A stretch of 64,000 nucleotides of DNA from CAIUGU01 sp965279735 (GCA_965279735.1 OZ257260.1:1860001-1924000), one strand, 5' to 3'. Positions 15,227 to 24,827 are shown, counted from the stretch's first letter. The notes: a model not told the origin generated them from the letters alone. A program made the numbers and translations.

Positions 15227-17470
15227 ATGCACCGGGTCTATTTGATGGTGGCGCGGGCTGCGATGCTATGCACCATTCTTTTGCTCGCCGCCTGTGGCGG
15301 CGGCGGATCACAGAATCCCCCACCCCCACCGGTGACTATCACGGTGGGCGGTAACGTCACCGGGCTCGCCGGCAATTCAGTGGTCCTTCGCCTAAACGAC
15401 GGCACTAACCTGATCGTCAACGCGAACGGCAGCTTCGTGTTCCCTGGCACAATCGCGAGCGGCGCAACTTACTCAGTCACAGTGCAAACTCAGCCCACCA
15501 ACCCCGTTCAGACGTGTGTGCTAGTCAACGCCACGGGTAGCGCCTCAACAAACATCACTAGCGTAACGGTCACCTGCAACACAGACCTATATCACGTAAG
15601 CGGTACGATCACAGGTCTCGCTGGCGGCACCGTCGTTTTACTCAATAATGGTGGGGACGCTCTCATGCTGTCGGCAAATGGCACCTTCCAATTTGCCACG
15701 TCCGTCGCGAGCGGCGGTGCTTACGCGGTCACCGTAAGAACGAACCCAACGGGACCCGTTCAGACCTGCGTGGTGACACAGGGCTCCGGGAATGTGGTTA
15801 CCGCAGACGTGACCACCGTAGCCGTGAATTGCTCCACCAACAGTTATTCGGTTGCCGGTACGGTTACCGGACTCAGTGGTCCAGGTCTCATCCTGCGAAA
15901 CAATGGTGGCAATGATCTCGCCGTAAACGCCAATGGCATGTTTACGTTCAGCACGCCCATAACGAGTGGTAGCAACTACTTAGTTACGGTGCAGACCCAG
16001 CCCCTGACGAAGCGCTGCACGGTGATGAACGGAAGCGGCCCTGTTATCGCCACGAACATCGACAATGTAAACGTCACTTGCGTGAACCTTTACACCATAG
16101 GCGGATTAGTGCACGGCCTCGACGTTCCCGGTCTTGTCTTACGCAACGCGGGTGGCGACGACCTCACAATCGATGCGAACGGCGCATTCACCTTTGCCAC
16201 CCTATTGCCCCAAGATAGTGGCTATAACGTCACTACCGTGGCTGGCACGCCCTCCTCACCACGGCACGTCTGCCAAGTCACCAGCGGCACAGGTCTGGCT
16301 ACCACAAACATCACGAACATCGACGTGATCTGCGAGGCCGATCGCTTCGCATACGTAGCACACTCCAGCACGGTTAGCTTCAACGGTCCGGGCCTAGTGT
16401 CTGCACTCACCATGAATCATGAGACCGGCGCGCTTGCACCAATCGCCGGCACATCGACATACGCCATCGGTAATGGGGCAAGACAGATCGTTTCCGACCC
16501 GCGCGGACGATTCATCTACATTGCGCACACCGCCGTTTTTACAACGCAGGGTTCCATTTCCGGGTTCAGCGTGAATCCAGCTACCGGAGGTTTAACGCCC
16601 GTGCCCGGGTCGCCGTTCCTGGCTGGCATGGCGACTAGTAGCCTTGCTATCGACAGCGAAGGATCTTTTCTTTATGCAACCAACACAAACTCGGATGACG
16701 TCAGCGGATGGGCAATCCAGCCCAATGGTTCGCTGAGTATCGTGCCGGGCTCGCCCTACCGCATCGGCGACGCCGCGTCGCCCTCCAGTATTGTGATCAT
16801 GCATGGCGGCCAGTGCTGCTATGTGTATGTGGCTCATAGCAATATCAACGGTGTGCCGCACGTGTCCGCATACACATACCATGAGATGACGGGCGCGCTG
16901 TCACAGCTGTCGGACTCGCCGTTTTCCGCCGGCCTCGCCGCCTACTCGCCCACCTCGCTGCAGATTAACAACACCGGCGAGCTGCTCTATATGGCAAATG
17001 GAGGCACGAGCAACATTACCACCTTCGACATCGCGGGTGGTTCCGGCACGCTTACCGAACGCAGCGGCTCTCCAACAAGCGCTCTGAATGCACCCTGCTA
17101 CCTCCACCAGCCGCCACTGTCACCGCTACTACTTGTTGTGTCGAGTCTAAGCTCTCAGCTCGGGTTGTTTTCCAACGATCCGAATACTTCCTTGCCTACT
17201 TCTCTGCTGGACACCGAGAGCATGTTCGGCGGTGAGTATTGCAGTGTGGCAACCGACCCCTACGGCGAGTTTGCGTATGTACCAAAGTTTGACGACGTCG
17301 CGAACTACTTGTTTGGTTTCAGGAGCGGCCCAGGTGGTTCCTCCCTGGATCCCCTGCTCCTAAGCGCGGTCGCGCCAACCAATACTTACATTCTCACAGC
17401 GCAAAAGCCTCGCACCATGGTGATTCGGAACAGTCGTCGCGATCGCGAGGTACTCCAAGTTGGAAACTAG
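15227..17470 (+). CDS. Lipoprotein with four tandem Ig-like repeats and a YVTN/lactonase-like beta-propeller
   Basis: A 747-residue protein. ATG 15227 was chosen because it follows AAGGGG and starts a lipoprotein signal (MLCTILLLAACGGGG, Cys at about 23). Four repeats of about 85 residues (roughly 36-377) share the pattern GTVTGL-x-G ... LRNNGG ... NANGxFxF ... SGxxYxVTVxTxP ... C, and each ends in an NITxVxVxC strand. A propeller (about 378-740) follows, with blades such as GSISGFSVNPATGGLTPVPG and SEGSFLYATNTNSDDVSGW. It is predicted to be surface- or periplasm-exposed and anchored to a membrane. Neither lactonase activity nor adhesion can be concluded. The repeats are divergent enough at DNA level to be old duplications. 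Confidence 0.82.
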   Translation: MHRVYLMVARAAMLCTILLLAACGGGGSQNPPPPPVTITVGGNVTGLAGNSVVLRLNDGTNLIVNANGSFVFPGTIASGATYSVTVQTQPTNPVQTCVLVNATGSASTNITSVTVTCNTDLYHVSGTITGLAGGTVVLLNNGGDALMLSANGTFQFATSVASGGAYAVTVRTNPTGPVQTCVVTQGSGNVVTADVTTVAVNCSTNSYSVAGTVTGLSGPGLILRNNGGNDLAVNANGMFTFSTPITSGSNYLVTVQTQPLTKRCTVMNGSGPVIATNIDNVNVTCVNLYTIGGLVHGLDVPGLVLRNAGGDDLTIDANGAFTFATLLPQDSGYNVTTVAGTPSSPRHVCQVTSGTGLATTNITNIDVICEADRFAYVAHSSTVSFNGPGLVSALTMNHETGALAPIAGTSTYAIGNGARQIVSDPRGRFIYIAHTAVFTTQGSISGFSVNPATGGLTPVPGSPFLAGMATSSLAIDSEGSFLYATNTNSDDVSGWAIQPNGSLSIVPGSPYRIGDAASPSSIVIMHGGQCCYVYVAHSNINGVPHVSAYTYHEMTGALSQLSDSPFSAGLAAYSPTSLQINNTGELLYMANGGTSNITTFDIAGGSGTLTERSGSPTSALNAPCYLHQPPLSPLLLVVSSLSSQLGLFSNDPNTSLPTSLLDTESMFGGEYCSVATDPYGEFAYVPKFDDVANYLFGFRSGPGGSSLDPLLLSAVAPTNTYILTAQKPRTMVIRNSRRDREVLQVGN

Positions 17471-17757
17471 TACGGCTTCGAGCGGACTCTTCTAGTGATT
17501 TCCTTTGCTACGCACTAAATGCAGACGGACGCACCATCGCAGATCCTTGAAGACGCGGAAATGCTGGCCGATGCAATTGTGCCTAACGCCGCCAAGGTTC
17601 ACTGGCCGCTTGCGCCTGTTCGCAGATGGTAAGCGTTTGTGGTGAAGGCTGAGGATAAATGCCGAAGAGCGTTAGCATCTATGAGAGAAGGGGCACCGTA
17701 TATATTTCTGCCTCCCATCAAACGTAGGCCGGGTTCTGGGTTAACCGTGCCGAGGTC
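17471..17757. other. Intergenic stretch, nothing firm
   Basis: No coding potential or regulatory element can be defended here. A GCCTAAC and a later GTTAGCA superficially recall an integron attC site but do not fit its consensus. Confidence 0.4.
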
Positions 17758-18096
17758 ATGACGCTCGTTGCCCCACTGCACGAAGATATAAGGAAGGCGG
17801 TCCCTGCCGGGTTAGCCCGATCACGGGAAGGTGTTTCAACTCCGCTGTCATCGACCGATCTATCGACTCCGCTGTTGAAGGCTTCGGGTGAGTTGCCCTG
17901 GAGCAGGTTCGCGAAAACCGCCAAGTTCGTCTGCGTTCGACAGAGTGGCGATACCGTTAAAATCACTTCGTACACAAACTTAGGGGGCAAAGATAGCTTG
18001 GTCTCTATGCAGGACGAAGCGACTTTGCTGCCATCGCGAGACTCGGGGTTAGCCGCTGCGTTGGCTCATGCGCTTAAAGTGGCCGATGGATCATAG
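17758..18096 (+). CDS. Small hypothetical protein (112 residues)
   Basis: An isolated open frame from ATG 17758 to TAG. It is not recognised. The second half (FAKTAKFVCVRQSGDTVKIT, then SYTNLGGKDSLVSMQDEATL and LAAALAHALKVAD) looks like a compact alpha/beta protein with plausible codon use, while the first 45 residues are low in structure, so the true start may be further in. No clear ribosome site is present. It sits between the repeat lipoprotein and repeat copy A in an accessory region. It may be real, a remnant or noise. Confidence 0.4.
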   Translation: MTLVAPLHEDIRKAVPAGLARSREGVSTPLSSTDLSTPLLKASGELPWSRFAKTAKFVCVRQSGDTVKITSYTNLGGKDSLVSMQDEATLLPSRDSGLAAALAHALKVADGS

Positions 18097-18162
18097 GGTG
18101 CTGGAAAGCGAAACGTACGATCGTTAGCTGTACAGCGAACTTGTTTACGGTGTTTTGCGGAA

Positions 18163-18447
18163 TGTCCGCTCTTGGCCGACAGCCGACGTTGTCTTTGATT
18201 CAATGAATATCGCAGACCAGTTCCGCCGGCCTTCGGACGGGGTGCACGTTTGGCAGAATTCGCGTGCGCTACTACTGATCCTATGTTGCGGGCACTCTTG
18301 GCCTCACTCCGTCACTATGATCAGCGGTGTGCAGAGCGAAGACTATGCTCAATTGCCGACGACGCTACTTCGCAGGCACCCTCTTCCGCCACATTGATGC
18401 CGCTGGTTGTCGGAAAAGCTGAACGTGTACCCCGGCCGAAGGACGGC
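18163..18447 (+). repeat. Dispersed 285-bp repeat, copy A (MITE-like, inverted ends)
   Basis: It consists of a 27-bp imperfect hairpin motif (18163-18189; TGTCCGCTCTTGGCCGACAG and onward), a 35-bp gap, and a 223-bp core (18225-18447). The core ends are imperfect inverted repeats: beginning GCCGGCCTTCGGACGGGG and ending CCCCGGCCGAAGGACGGC, with the adjoining GTGCACGTT and AACGTGTAC also paired. Copies B (58808-59092) and C (54861-55145, opposite orientation) have identical element, gap and core lengths. No transposase and no clear target duplication are seen. Confidence 0.85.
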
Positions 18448-18496
18448 TCTTTCCGGAATCGCCAGTACAGTCGCCACACACACGAATCGGAGCAGG

Positions 18497-19369
18497 TCAG
18501 CTTTCTTCCCGAGCTGAAACGCGCCGGATTTTCTGCAGCATGGTGTCGCTGTCAAATGGCTTCACGATGAAATCGGCGGCACCTTCGCGCAATGCCTCCA
18601 GCACCATCTCGCGCTCTCGAGTCACCGTCAACATGATCACGGGAATCTTCACAAAGCGCGGCGTGGACTTCAGCAGTCGCAACAATTCAATGCCGCTCAT
18701 GCCTGGCATGTCCACGTCGAGAAGGATCAGATCCGGTATGGACGCCTCGATCGCGGTCAGGGCGGAGGACGCATCCAACACGCCCGTCGCCTGCATTCCT
18801 GCGGAGTTCAGCACCGACACTGCCACTGAAAGCTGGAACGCGTGGTCCTCCACCACCAGCACCTGCAGGTCGAGCGGCACGACGGCTTCTTCACGGGTCG
18901 TTGGGGAATCCGTCACCGCCGGATGGAACTGCTCGAAGGCATCGCAGGCGCGGTGCATGGCCAGCATCAGGCGCTGCGGATCATGCGTTATTGTCCAGAA
19001 CAGGACGTAGTCTGCAATGCTCTGACTGCGGCACAGGTCATAGGCGGCGCTCACATTCTTGCGGGAACACAGCATGACTGCCTGCGCCTGATGCCCCGCA
19101 GAGATCGGCCGCGCCAGCGTATAACGCTGATGAAAATCCGTGGCAGCAGCCAGATCGTGGAATGCGAGCACCAGCACTGCCACGTCGTCTCGCTGCACGA
19201 GGACTCGCCAGTCTTCTTCAGTAGTGACAGCGAGGATCTCGCTGAACTCGGGCTCAAGCAGCGAATACACCAGCGCCACTTCGGCGGAACTGTCCGAAGC
19301 TACGGCACAGCAAGCATGACGGGTCCGCCCGGGACTCGCAGGCAAGGCGGTCTCCATGGATGTTGGCAA
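18497..19369 (-). CDS. Response-regulator protein with a pseudo-receiver N-terminus and C-terminal REC domain
   Basis: A 290-residue protein. The start is taken as TTG 19369 because AGGAGG sits five bases before it; the ATG at 19357 is too far from that site. Residues about 20-130 look like a degenerate receiver-like fold (AVLVLAFHDLAAATDF). Residues about 165-285 are a REC domain with acidic pocket VVEDH, phospho-acceptor Asp in LILLDVDMPGMSG, and the Thr/Lys positions MLTVTR and FIVKPFD. No output domain follows, so it probably acts by protein contact. It is the last gene of the kinase / REC-EAL / REC set. Confidence 0.85.
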   Translation of the reverse strand: MPTSMETALPASPGRTRHACCAVASDSSAEVALVYSLLEPEFSEILAVTTEEDWRVLVQRDDVAVLVLAFHDLAAATDFHQRYTLARPISAGHQAQAVMLCSRKNVSAAYDLCRSQSIADYVLFWTITHDPQRLMLAMHRACDAFEQFHPAVTDSPTTREEAVVPLDLQVLVVEDHAFQLSVAVSVLNSAGMQATGVLDASSALTAIEASIPDLILLDVDMPGMSGIELLRLLKSTPRFVKIPVIMLTVTREREMVLEALREGAADFIVKPFDSDTMLQKIRRVSAREES

Positions 19370-19381
19370 TCCCGCCTCCTG

Positions 19382-20632
19382 TCAATGCCGAGCCGGACGT
19401 CGGGGAAGCCGCGCAGGAACCGACCCGGACTGGCTGCTGCTGCGCATATTCATCAGGCAGAAGTCCCTGAACATGTCCTCATCCATGGGCTTGGCAATGA
19501 GATAGCCCTGCGCTACGTCACAGCGCGCGGCCTTCACCATGTTCCAGTCACTGGATGATTCGACACCTTCGGCCACGCTTGTGATGCCGAGCCTGCGCGC
19601 CATCTCCACGCTGGACTCAAGGATGATGCGGGATCCCGCATTGAACGCACAGCCGGTGACGAAGCCCTGGTCGATCTTGAGTTCGGTGAAGGGGACGCGC
19701 ATCAGCTGCTGCAGGCTGGCAAAGCCCGTTCCGAAATCATCCACTGACAGACCGAAGCCGCGCATCCGCAGCCTGGCCAGGTTCTCCAACGCAGGTGCAA
19801 CCTGGGTCATCGCCGCCGTTTCCGTAATCTCGAAGATCACGAAACGGGGATCGAGTCCGATTGCGTGGACAATGTTCGTGATGCGGTCGGCCATGGTCGT
19901 GTCGGTCAGCGACACCAGCGAGAGATTCACGGATATCGACAGCTCCAGGCCGAGTCTGTGCATCCTGTGGCAGGCCCGCGCAGCACTGTCCAGCAAGCTG
20001 AAGGTGAGCTCGTCAACGTGTCCGGAGAGCTCCAGCACGCCGATGAAGGCATCGGGAAAGACCAGCCCGTGTGCGGGATGATGCCAACGGGCCAGCGCTT
20101 CCATGCCCAGTACACGGCCGGTCGAGAGTGCGACCTTGGGCTGATAGAACGGCACAAACTGATTCTGCCGCACCCCGCGCCGGATCTCTTCAAGAACATA
20201 GGCGGGTCCGGCGCTGGGCAGTTGCTTCAACTGCGGTTCAGTGGAATCGCGGCGTGCAATGATGTCCTCAAGACCCGCCAGCGTCACCGGCTTCTCCATC
20301 AGGCCGAGCAGACGCAAGCCGTACGCTATCGCCATTTTCTCCACTGACGCTGCCAGCGCCCGATCCTTGGCGCTGCTGATGACGACTGATGCAGTGCTCC
20401 TGGCCCTTCCGAGATGCCGCATGAACTCCATGCCATCCATTTCCGGCATGTCGAGGTCACACACGACCACATCCACCGGCACTGCGTTCTGCATCGACGC
20501 CAGCCCTTCCTTGCCGTCCTTGGCCTCGCGCACTTCACGGGCGCCGAGCGATCGCAACATGCGGGCAACTGTCCGCCGCTGGAAGCCATCATCTTCCACG
20601 ACCAGCGCCACGAGATTGCTGACGGCTGACAT
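19382..20632 (-). CDS. REC-EAL cyclic-di-GMP phosphodiesterase response regulator
   Basis: A 416-residue protein with an N-terminal receiver (about 1-125: VVEDDGF, Asp in VVVCDLDMPEMDG, MEKPVT) and a C-terminal EAL domain (about 155-400). EAL residues needed for hydrolysis appear intact: EALARW, SVNLS, IFEITETA, SVDDFGTGFASL, ELKIDQGF, VAEGVE and AQGYLIAKP. It should degrade c-di-GMP under phosphorylation control. ATG 20632 overlaps the stop of the hybrid kinase gene, so the kinase is the probable phosphodonor. Confidence 0.92.
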   Translation of the reverse strand: MSAVSNLVALVVEDDGFQRRTVARMLRSLGAREVREAKDGKEGLASMQNAVPVDVVVCDLDMPEMDGMEFMRHLGRARSTASVVISSAKDRALAASVEKMAIAYGLRLLGLMEKPVTLAGLEDIIARRDSTEPQLKQLPSAGPAYVLEEIRRGVRQNQFVPFYQPKVALSTGRVLGMEALARWHHPAHGLVFPDAFIGVLELSGHVDELTFSLLDSAARACHRMHRLGLELSISVNLSLVSLTDTTMADRITNIVHAIGLDPRFVIFEITETAAMTQVAPALENLARLRMRGFGLSVDDFGTGFASLQQLMRVPFTELKIDQGFVTGCAFNAGSRIILESSVEMARRLGITSVAEGVESSSDWNMVKAARCDVAQGYLIAKPMDEDMFRDFCLMNMRSSSQSGSVPARLPRRPARH

Positions 20633-20634
20633 GT

Positions 20635-23061
20635 CTACTCGGCGATGATCCGTTTGGCTTCCGCAAGATGTGCATCCAGCCGGCACAGGGCTCCGTCCAT
20701 CGCGGCGTTCGCCTTTTTCACATCATCGGCGCTTCCCTGGCGCGCGGCACGCTCCATGTCTTCGCACACCGTCGCGAGCTCGATCGCGCCGATCATTCGG
20801 CTCGAACCGATCATTCGATGGGCAATGCGTGCGCAGGCTGGATGATCCGAAACCAGCTGGGCTGCGCGCAGGTCCGAGAGATCGGACTCACTGTTGGAAA
20901 TGAAGTCGACCAGGATCTCGGCGCGTCCGGCAGGTGTCGATGCGATCTTGCTCAGGCCAAGGAGACTCAGTGCCGCAACCTGGCCCGGCTGCGCTGCCGC
21001 GGTCGCAGATTCGTCGGCACCGGGCGTCTCTATTCCGCCGGAAGTCATCCATCTGGCGAGCGTCTTGCGCAATGCGCTGAGCTCGGCAGGCTTGGTCAGG
21101 ATGTCATCCATGCCGGCGGCGCGACACAACTCCGCGGCACTGGGCAGCACGTTGGCGGTCCAGGCGATGACAGGTGTTCGCTGCCGACCTTCTTTTTCCT
21201 CGATCTCCCGGATGGCCCGCGACAGTGCATACCCATCCATGTGCGGCATGTTGCAGTCCGTGACCACCACATCGATGCCTCCCGCCAGCCAAAGGGCAAG
21301 GGCCTCGCGCCCATCCACCGCCGTCTGCACCTGCAAGCCCAGTGCTTCGATCTGACGCGCAAGCAGCTCTCGATTGGTCGGGTGATCGTCCACTGCCAGC
21401 ACCATCGAGCCCGCGCCTCCAGCGGTGTTCTCGATCAGTATCCTGACGCGCTGTGTGGATTCGCCCTCAAGCTCGCCTGGCTGGGCTTCCCCGATGGATA
21501 GTGGCAGCGTCACGCCCACCGTGGTTCCGGCGCCTGGCACGCTCTTCAACTGCACGCTGCCACCCATCATCTCCGCCAGACGACGGCTGATCGACAAACC
21601 GAGTCCGGTACCACCGTACAACCGTGCGGTGGTCGCACCCGCCTGCTCGAATGGCTGGAACAGTCGCTGTTGCGCTTCTGTCTCGATTCCGATGCCGGTG
21701 TCCTTCACCGACAGGCTGATGGTATCTGTGCCCTCGACACGTTCCACCAACTCCGCACGAATCTCCACTGTGCCCTCGGCGGTAAACTTCAGGGCATTGC
21801 TGACCAGATTGTCGAGAATCTGCAGCACGCGCAAGGGATCGGCCATCAACCAGGGACTGATGCGCGGATCCGCACTCTGCGACAACACTATGTTCTTGGC
21901 GCTTGCAATGCCGCGATGGCAGTGCAGAACCCGGCGCAGAAGCTGCGTGACCGACATGGGCTCCAGGCGGATTTCAAGCTTTCCCGCTTCGATCTTCGCG
22001 TGATCCAGGACATCGTCGATCAGTCGAACCAGGCCTCGGCCCGAATCACGCGCGATCTCCAATGTCTCCCGCTGCTCGCCATTGAGGCGCGAGAGACTCA
22101 GCAACTCCAGCATCCCGAGCATGCCATTCAGCGGCGTACGCAGCTCATGTGACATCGTCGCCAGGAACACCGATTTCATGTCGCTGGCGTGCTGGAGCTC
22201 GATGTTCTTTTCCTGCAACGTTCGTTCGAAACGCTTCAGTTCCGTCACATCGCGCGCAGCGGCAAACACTCCCTGAAGCTTCCTGTCGCGATCATAGAAG
22301 GTAGTGGCGTTGTAGGACACGACGAGTTCCGTGCCATCCCTTGCGCGGGCAGTCAGTTCATAGTTGGTGACCTTCCGTTCACTGAGCACGAGCTTGATTG
22401 CCGCTTCCGCTCGCTCGGGATCAGCGAAGAACTTCTTGAATGGGGCACCAATGAGCTCGTCGCGAGTACAACCGGTCAGTGCCTCCATCTGCTTGTTGAC
22501 ATCCGAGATGATGCCCGAGGTGTCAGTGGTCATCAGTGCATCGATATTCGACTCGATGAGCGACCGTGTATAAAACTGCTGGTCGCGTAATCTCTGGTCG
22601 AGTTTCTGCTGCTCTGCTTCGACCTGCTTCCGTGCAGTGTTGTCGGTACCGATCAGCAGGTAGCCGATGATCTCGTCCTTGCTGTCACGCAACGCAGTGA
22701 CCGAGACCACGGCCGGAAAGCGGGAGCCATCCTTGCGGATGTAGGTCAACTCGTAGATGTCTTCGATGCCGCGAGAGGCTTTGAATACGAGGGCTTCGAA
22801 GCCGGGCGTGATGGAAGTCCCGAGTTCGACACTCAGCGCCTTGGCGCGGGCAATCACTTCCTGGGGATCAGAGATATCGGCGGGCGTGATCTTGTTCATC
22901 ACTTCGGTAGCCGCATAACCGAGCATGCGTTCCGCACCTACATTGAAGATCTGGATGACGCCTTTTGCATCGGTGGCGATGCTCGAGAAGTTGGCGCTAT
23001 TGAAGATGGCGTCCTGCAGCGCGCCGGTCTTGAGGAGGATCTCCTGGGGAAGGTATGCCAT
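20635..23061 (-). CDS. Hybrid sensor histidine kinase (PAS-PAS-HisKA-HATPase-REC-Hpt)
   Basis: An 808-residue soluble kinase without membrane segments. Two PAS domains occupy about 14-135 and 160-270. HisKA follows, with phospho-His at 305 (FLATMSHELRTPLNGMLGML). The HATPase region (about 415-530) has DNLVSNALKFT, DTGIGI and GGTGLGLSISRRL. The receiver (about 553-675) has VVTDCNMPHMDG. The terminal Hpt domain (about 715-808) has its His in ARIAHRMIGSSRMIG. It would sense a cytoplasmic signal and relay phosphate through its own Hpt to the two downstream receivers. No strong ribosome site precedes the ATG. Confidence 0.94.
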   Translation of the reverse strand: MAYLPQEILLKTGALQDAIFNSANFSSIATDAKGVIQIFNVGAERMLGYAATEVMNKITPADISDPQEVIARAKALSVELGTSITPGFEALVFKASRGIEDIYELTYIRKDGSRFPAVVSVTALRDSKDEIIGYLLIGTDNTARKQVEAEQQKLDQRLRDQQFYTRSLIESNIDALMTTDTSGIISDVNKQMEALTGCTRDELIGAPFKKFFADPERAEAAIKLVLSERKVTNYELTARARDGTELVVSYNATTFYDRDRKLQGVFAAARDVTELKRFERTLQEKNIELQHASDMKSVFLATMSHELRTPLNGMLGMLELLSLSRLNGEQRETLEIARDSGRGLVRLIDDVLDHAKIEAGKLEIRLEPMSVTQLLRRVLHCHRGIASAKNIVLSQSADPRISPWLMADPLRVLQILDNLVSNALKFTAEGTVEIRAELVERVEGTDTISLSVKDTGIGIETEAQQRLFQPFEQAGATTARLYGGTGLGLSISRRLAEMMGGSVQLKSVPGAGTTVGVTLPLSIGEAQPGELEGESTQRVRILIENTAGGAGSMVLAVDDHPTNRELLARQIEALGLQVQTAVDGREALALWLAGGIDVVVTDCNMPHMDGYALSRAIREIEEKEGRQRTPVIAWTANVLPSAAELCRAAGMDDILTKPAELSALRKTLARWMTSGGIETPGADESATAAAQPGQVAALSLLGLSKIASTPAGRAEILVDFISNSESDLSDLRAAQLVSDHPACARIAHRMIGSSRMIGAIELATVCEDMERAARQGSADDVKKANAAMDGALCRLDAHLAEAKRIIAE

Positions 23062-23334
23062 TCTGGTGAGTGTCCTTGCCCAAGCCAGCGTTATCCGTCG
23101 AGCCTGGACAGGCCCGCGGGCCTCCGGATGGGATGACGGAAGCCGAACCGACAGTACGCCTGCAGGGCGGGCCGAGAGCCCTATTGGGTCTCACTTCCCG
23201 GCTCAATCGCAGCGGACGGAACTCAGTGCCCGGAATCTTCGATACGAAGTGAGCGCCTGTTCTTGCAAATTTTACTCTGCACTGTTGGCGACCCGCTTCA
23301 CCAGCTCGGATGGGTATTTGAGGAACAACCTCGC

Positions 23335-24177
23335 TCAGGGCCGCACTATCGCGGGATTCTTCTCGAAGTAATCGGGATATGCTTTAAGGAAATTCGCGAG
23401 CGCCGCGTCGGCTTCTTCGTTCTGACCTGACTCTCTCAACGTGCGAATGTCGCGGAGCCAGTCCTCCGCGGCAGTCTCGGAAGTGGCGGACGCGGCCTGC
23501 CGGTCAGCGGCGCGCGAACGCGCGTTCGATAGGCCCTGAAGACCATTCGTGGCAGACGCCTGGGGAGTGATCACCACGATTTCAGGCGATTGCAGGGCGA
23601 CAGGGGGTGTCGTTACGGGTGCTCGTGCCGGTGCCGGTGGAGCTGGAGGCGAAGGAGCTGCCGCTGGTGCCGGTGCTCGCTCTGCCCGAACCGCAGTACC
23701 TGCCGCAGGAGCTGCGGGTGCCACCATAGCTGGCGACTCGCTTGCCGGAGACGGTGGCGGCCGACTATCAGTCACAGCTGAACTCACTGTCGCATCGACG
23801 GGTTGCTGGATTTCACCCGCGACCTTCGCCTCGCGCTCTTCCATCAGGTTTGCATTGGCTGGTGCGCTGGCGAAATCAGATGATTCCTGCAGCGGTACCC
23901 CGGTCCCTATGCCGGCATCCCGGAAGATCGCAAAACTCAACAGAACGGTTGCAGCCACTGCAAATGGAATCATCCAGCGCGTACGGCGAACAGGCAGGCG
24001 CGATACGTTTGACGATGCCCCTTTCACAGCTGCACGCGCCTGGGCAAGTACGGCGCGATCAAGCTCTGCAGGAGGTTCTTCGTTCGCAGACGACTGGTAA
24101 CGGCGTGAAATGTCCGAGCGACGGCCCAGGTAATCCACCAGATCCTTGTCATCGTGATCGTTGGGGGGTGAAGTCAT
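23335..24177 (-). CDS. Putative membrane anti-sigma partner protein, Pro/Ala-rich
   Basis: A 280-residue protein. The cytoplasmic N-terminus (about 1-66; DLVDYLGRRSDISRRYQ) is followed by one membrane helix (about 68-87, WMIPFAVAATVLLSFAIF), a long Pro/Ala-rich periplasmic linker (about 130-205), and a short C-terminal segment (EDWLRDIRTLRESGQNEEAD, then ALANFLKAYPDYF). It overlaps the sigma factor gene by 4 bases, the standard arrangement for an ECF sigma factor and its membrane partner. No zinc-type anti-sigma motif is seen, so the anti-sigma role is inferred from context. Confidence 0.65.
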   Translation of the reverse strand: MTSPPNDHDDKDLVDYLGRRSDISRRYQSSANEEPPAELDRAVLAQARAAVKGASSNVSRLPVRRTRWMIPFAVAATVLLSFAIFRDAGIGTGVPLQESSDFASAPANANLMEEREAKVAGEIQQPVDATVSSAVTDSRPPPSPASESPAMVAPAAPAAGTAVRAERAPAPAAAPSPPAPPAPARAPVTTPPVALQSPEIVVITPQASATNGLQGLSNARSRAADRQAASATSETAAEDWLRDIRTLRESGQNEEADAALANFLKAYPDYFEKNPAIVRP

Positions 24178-24773
24178 GATTCCACCCGTACTGGCTTCAG
24201 TTCTGTCATTCCGAATTCGCCTGCCATGACCCGTCGCAGTTTCGCGAGTGCATACCGCAGGCGGCTCTTGACGGTTTCCGCGGGAACGCCCGTGACTTCT
24301 GCAATTTCCTTGAGTTCAAGACCGGTTTCCTCGAAGAGCAGGAAGACTTCCCTCTGCTCGGCCGGCAAGTCGGCAAGAGCCTGGCGAAAAGCAAGATCCA
24401 GTTGCGCCTGCCCTGCCTGCGCCTCGGGTTGCTCATGGCTTTCTGCAGCGAGCTGCTCTTCATGATCGTCGACGGATTCCATCCGGTTCGCGCGTTTGCG
24501 GTCCTGCAGGCGATAGTGATCGACGACGCAGTGATGTGCGATCCGGTACAGGAAGGTCTTGAAGGCGGCTCGCACTTCATATCGCTCGCGGCTGGTGATC
24601 ACGCGGCTCCACACCTCCTGGAAGACATCCGCCGCCGCGTCGCGCGGATGGCAGTGGCGGAGCAGATAGCGGTAGAGCGGACCTTTGTGGCGGGAATACA
24701 GGAGCTCGAAGGCGGCTGTGTCCCCATCACGGTACCGTTCCATTAATACGGCGTCGTCGATCTCTGCATGCAC
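24174..24773 (-). CDS. ECF-family RNA polymerase sigma factor (second)
   Basis: A 199-residue ECF factor. Region 2 (about 20-90) has ELLYSRHKGPLYRYLLRH, DVFQEVW and FKTFLYRIAHHCVVDHYR. Region 4 (about 130-185) has LPAEQREVFLLFEETGLELK and helix-turn-helix VPAETVKSRLRYALAKLRR. The frame starts with GTG 24773, without a clear ribosome site. An acidic linker (SVDDHEEQLAAESHEQPEAQ) separates the domains. A VWA lipoprotein gene lies upstream on the same strand beyond a palindrome. Confidence 0.92.
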   Translation of the reverse strand: MHAEIDDAVLMERYRDGDTAAFELLYSRHKGPLYRYLLRHCHPRDAAADVFQEVWSRVITSRERYEVRAAFKTFLYRIAHHCVVDHYRLQDRKRANRMESVDDHEEQLAAESHEQPEAQAGQAQLDLAFRQALADLPAEQREVFLLFEETGLELKEIAEVTGVPAETVKSRLRYALAKLRRVMAGEFGMTELKPVRVES

Positions 24774-24827
24774 GAGCGCTAGGGTACGCGAAAGCTCTCT
24801 CCGCGAGAATGCTTGAGGACTTCAGAA

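Noticed and set aside
17579..17690. Possible integron attC site (GCCTAAC and GTTAGCA about 100 bases apart)
   Set aside because: The right core does not fit GTTRRRY, the arms pair poorly, and there is no integrase or second site.
18250..18570. Open frame of 106 codons overlapping repeat copy A
   Set aside because: Most of it lies within the 285-bp repeat, whose other copies do not keep the frame, and it runs into the antisense of the REC gene.
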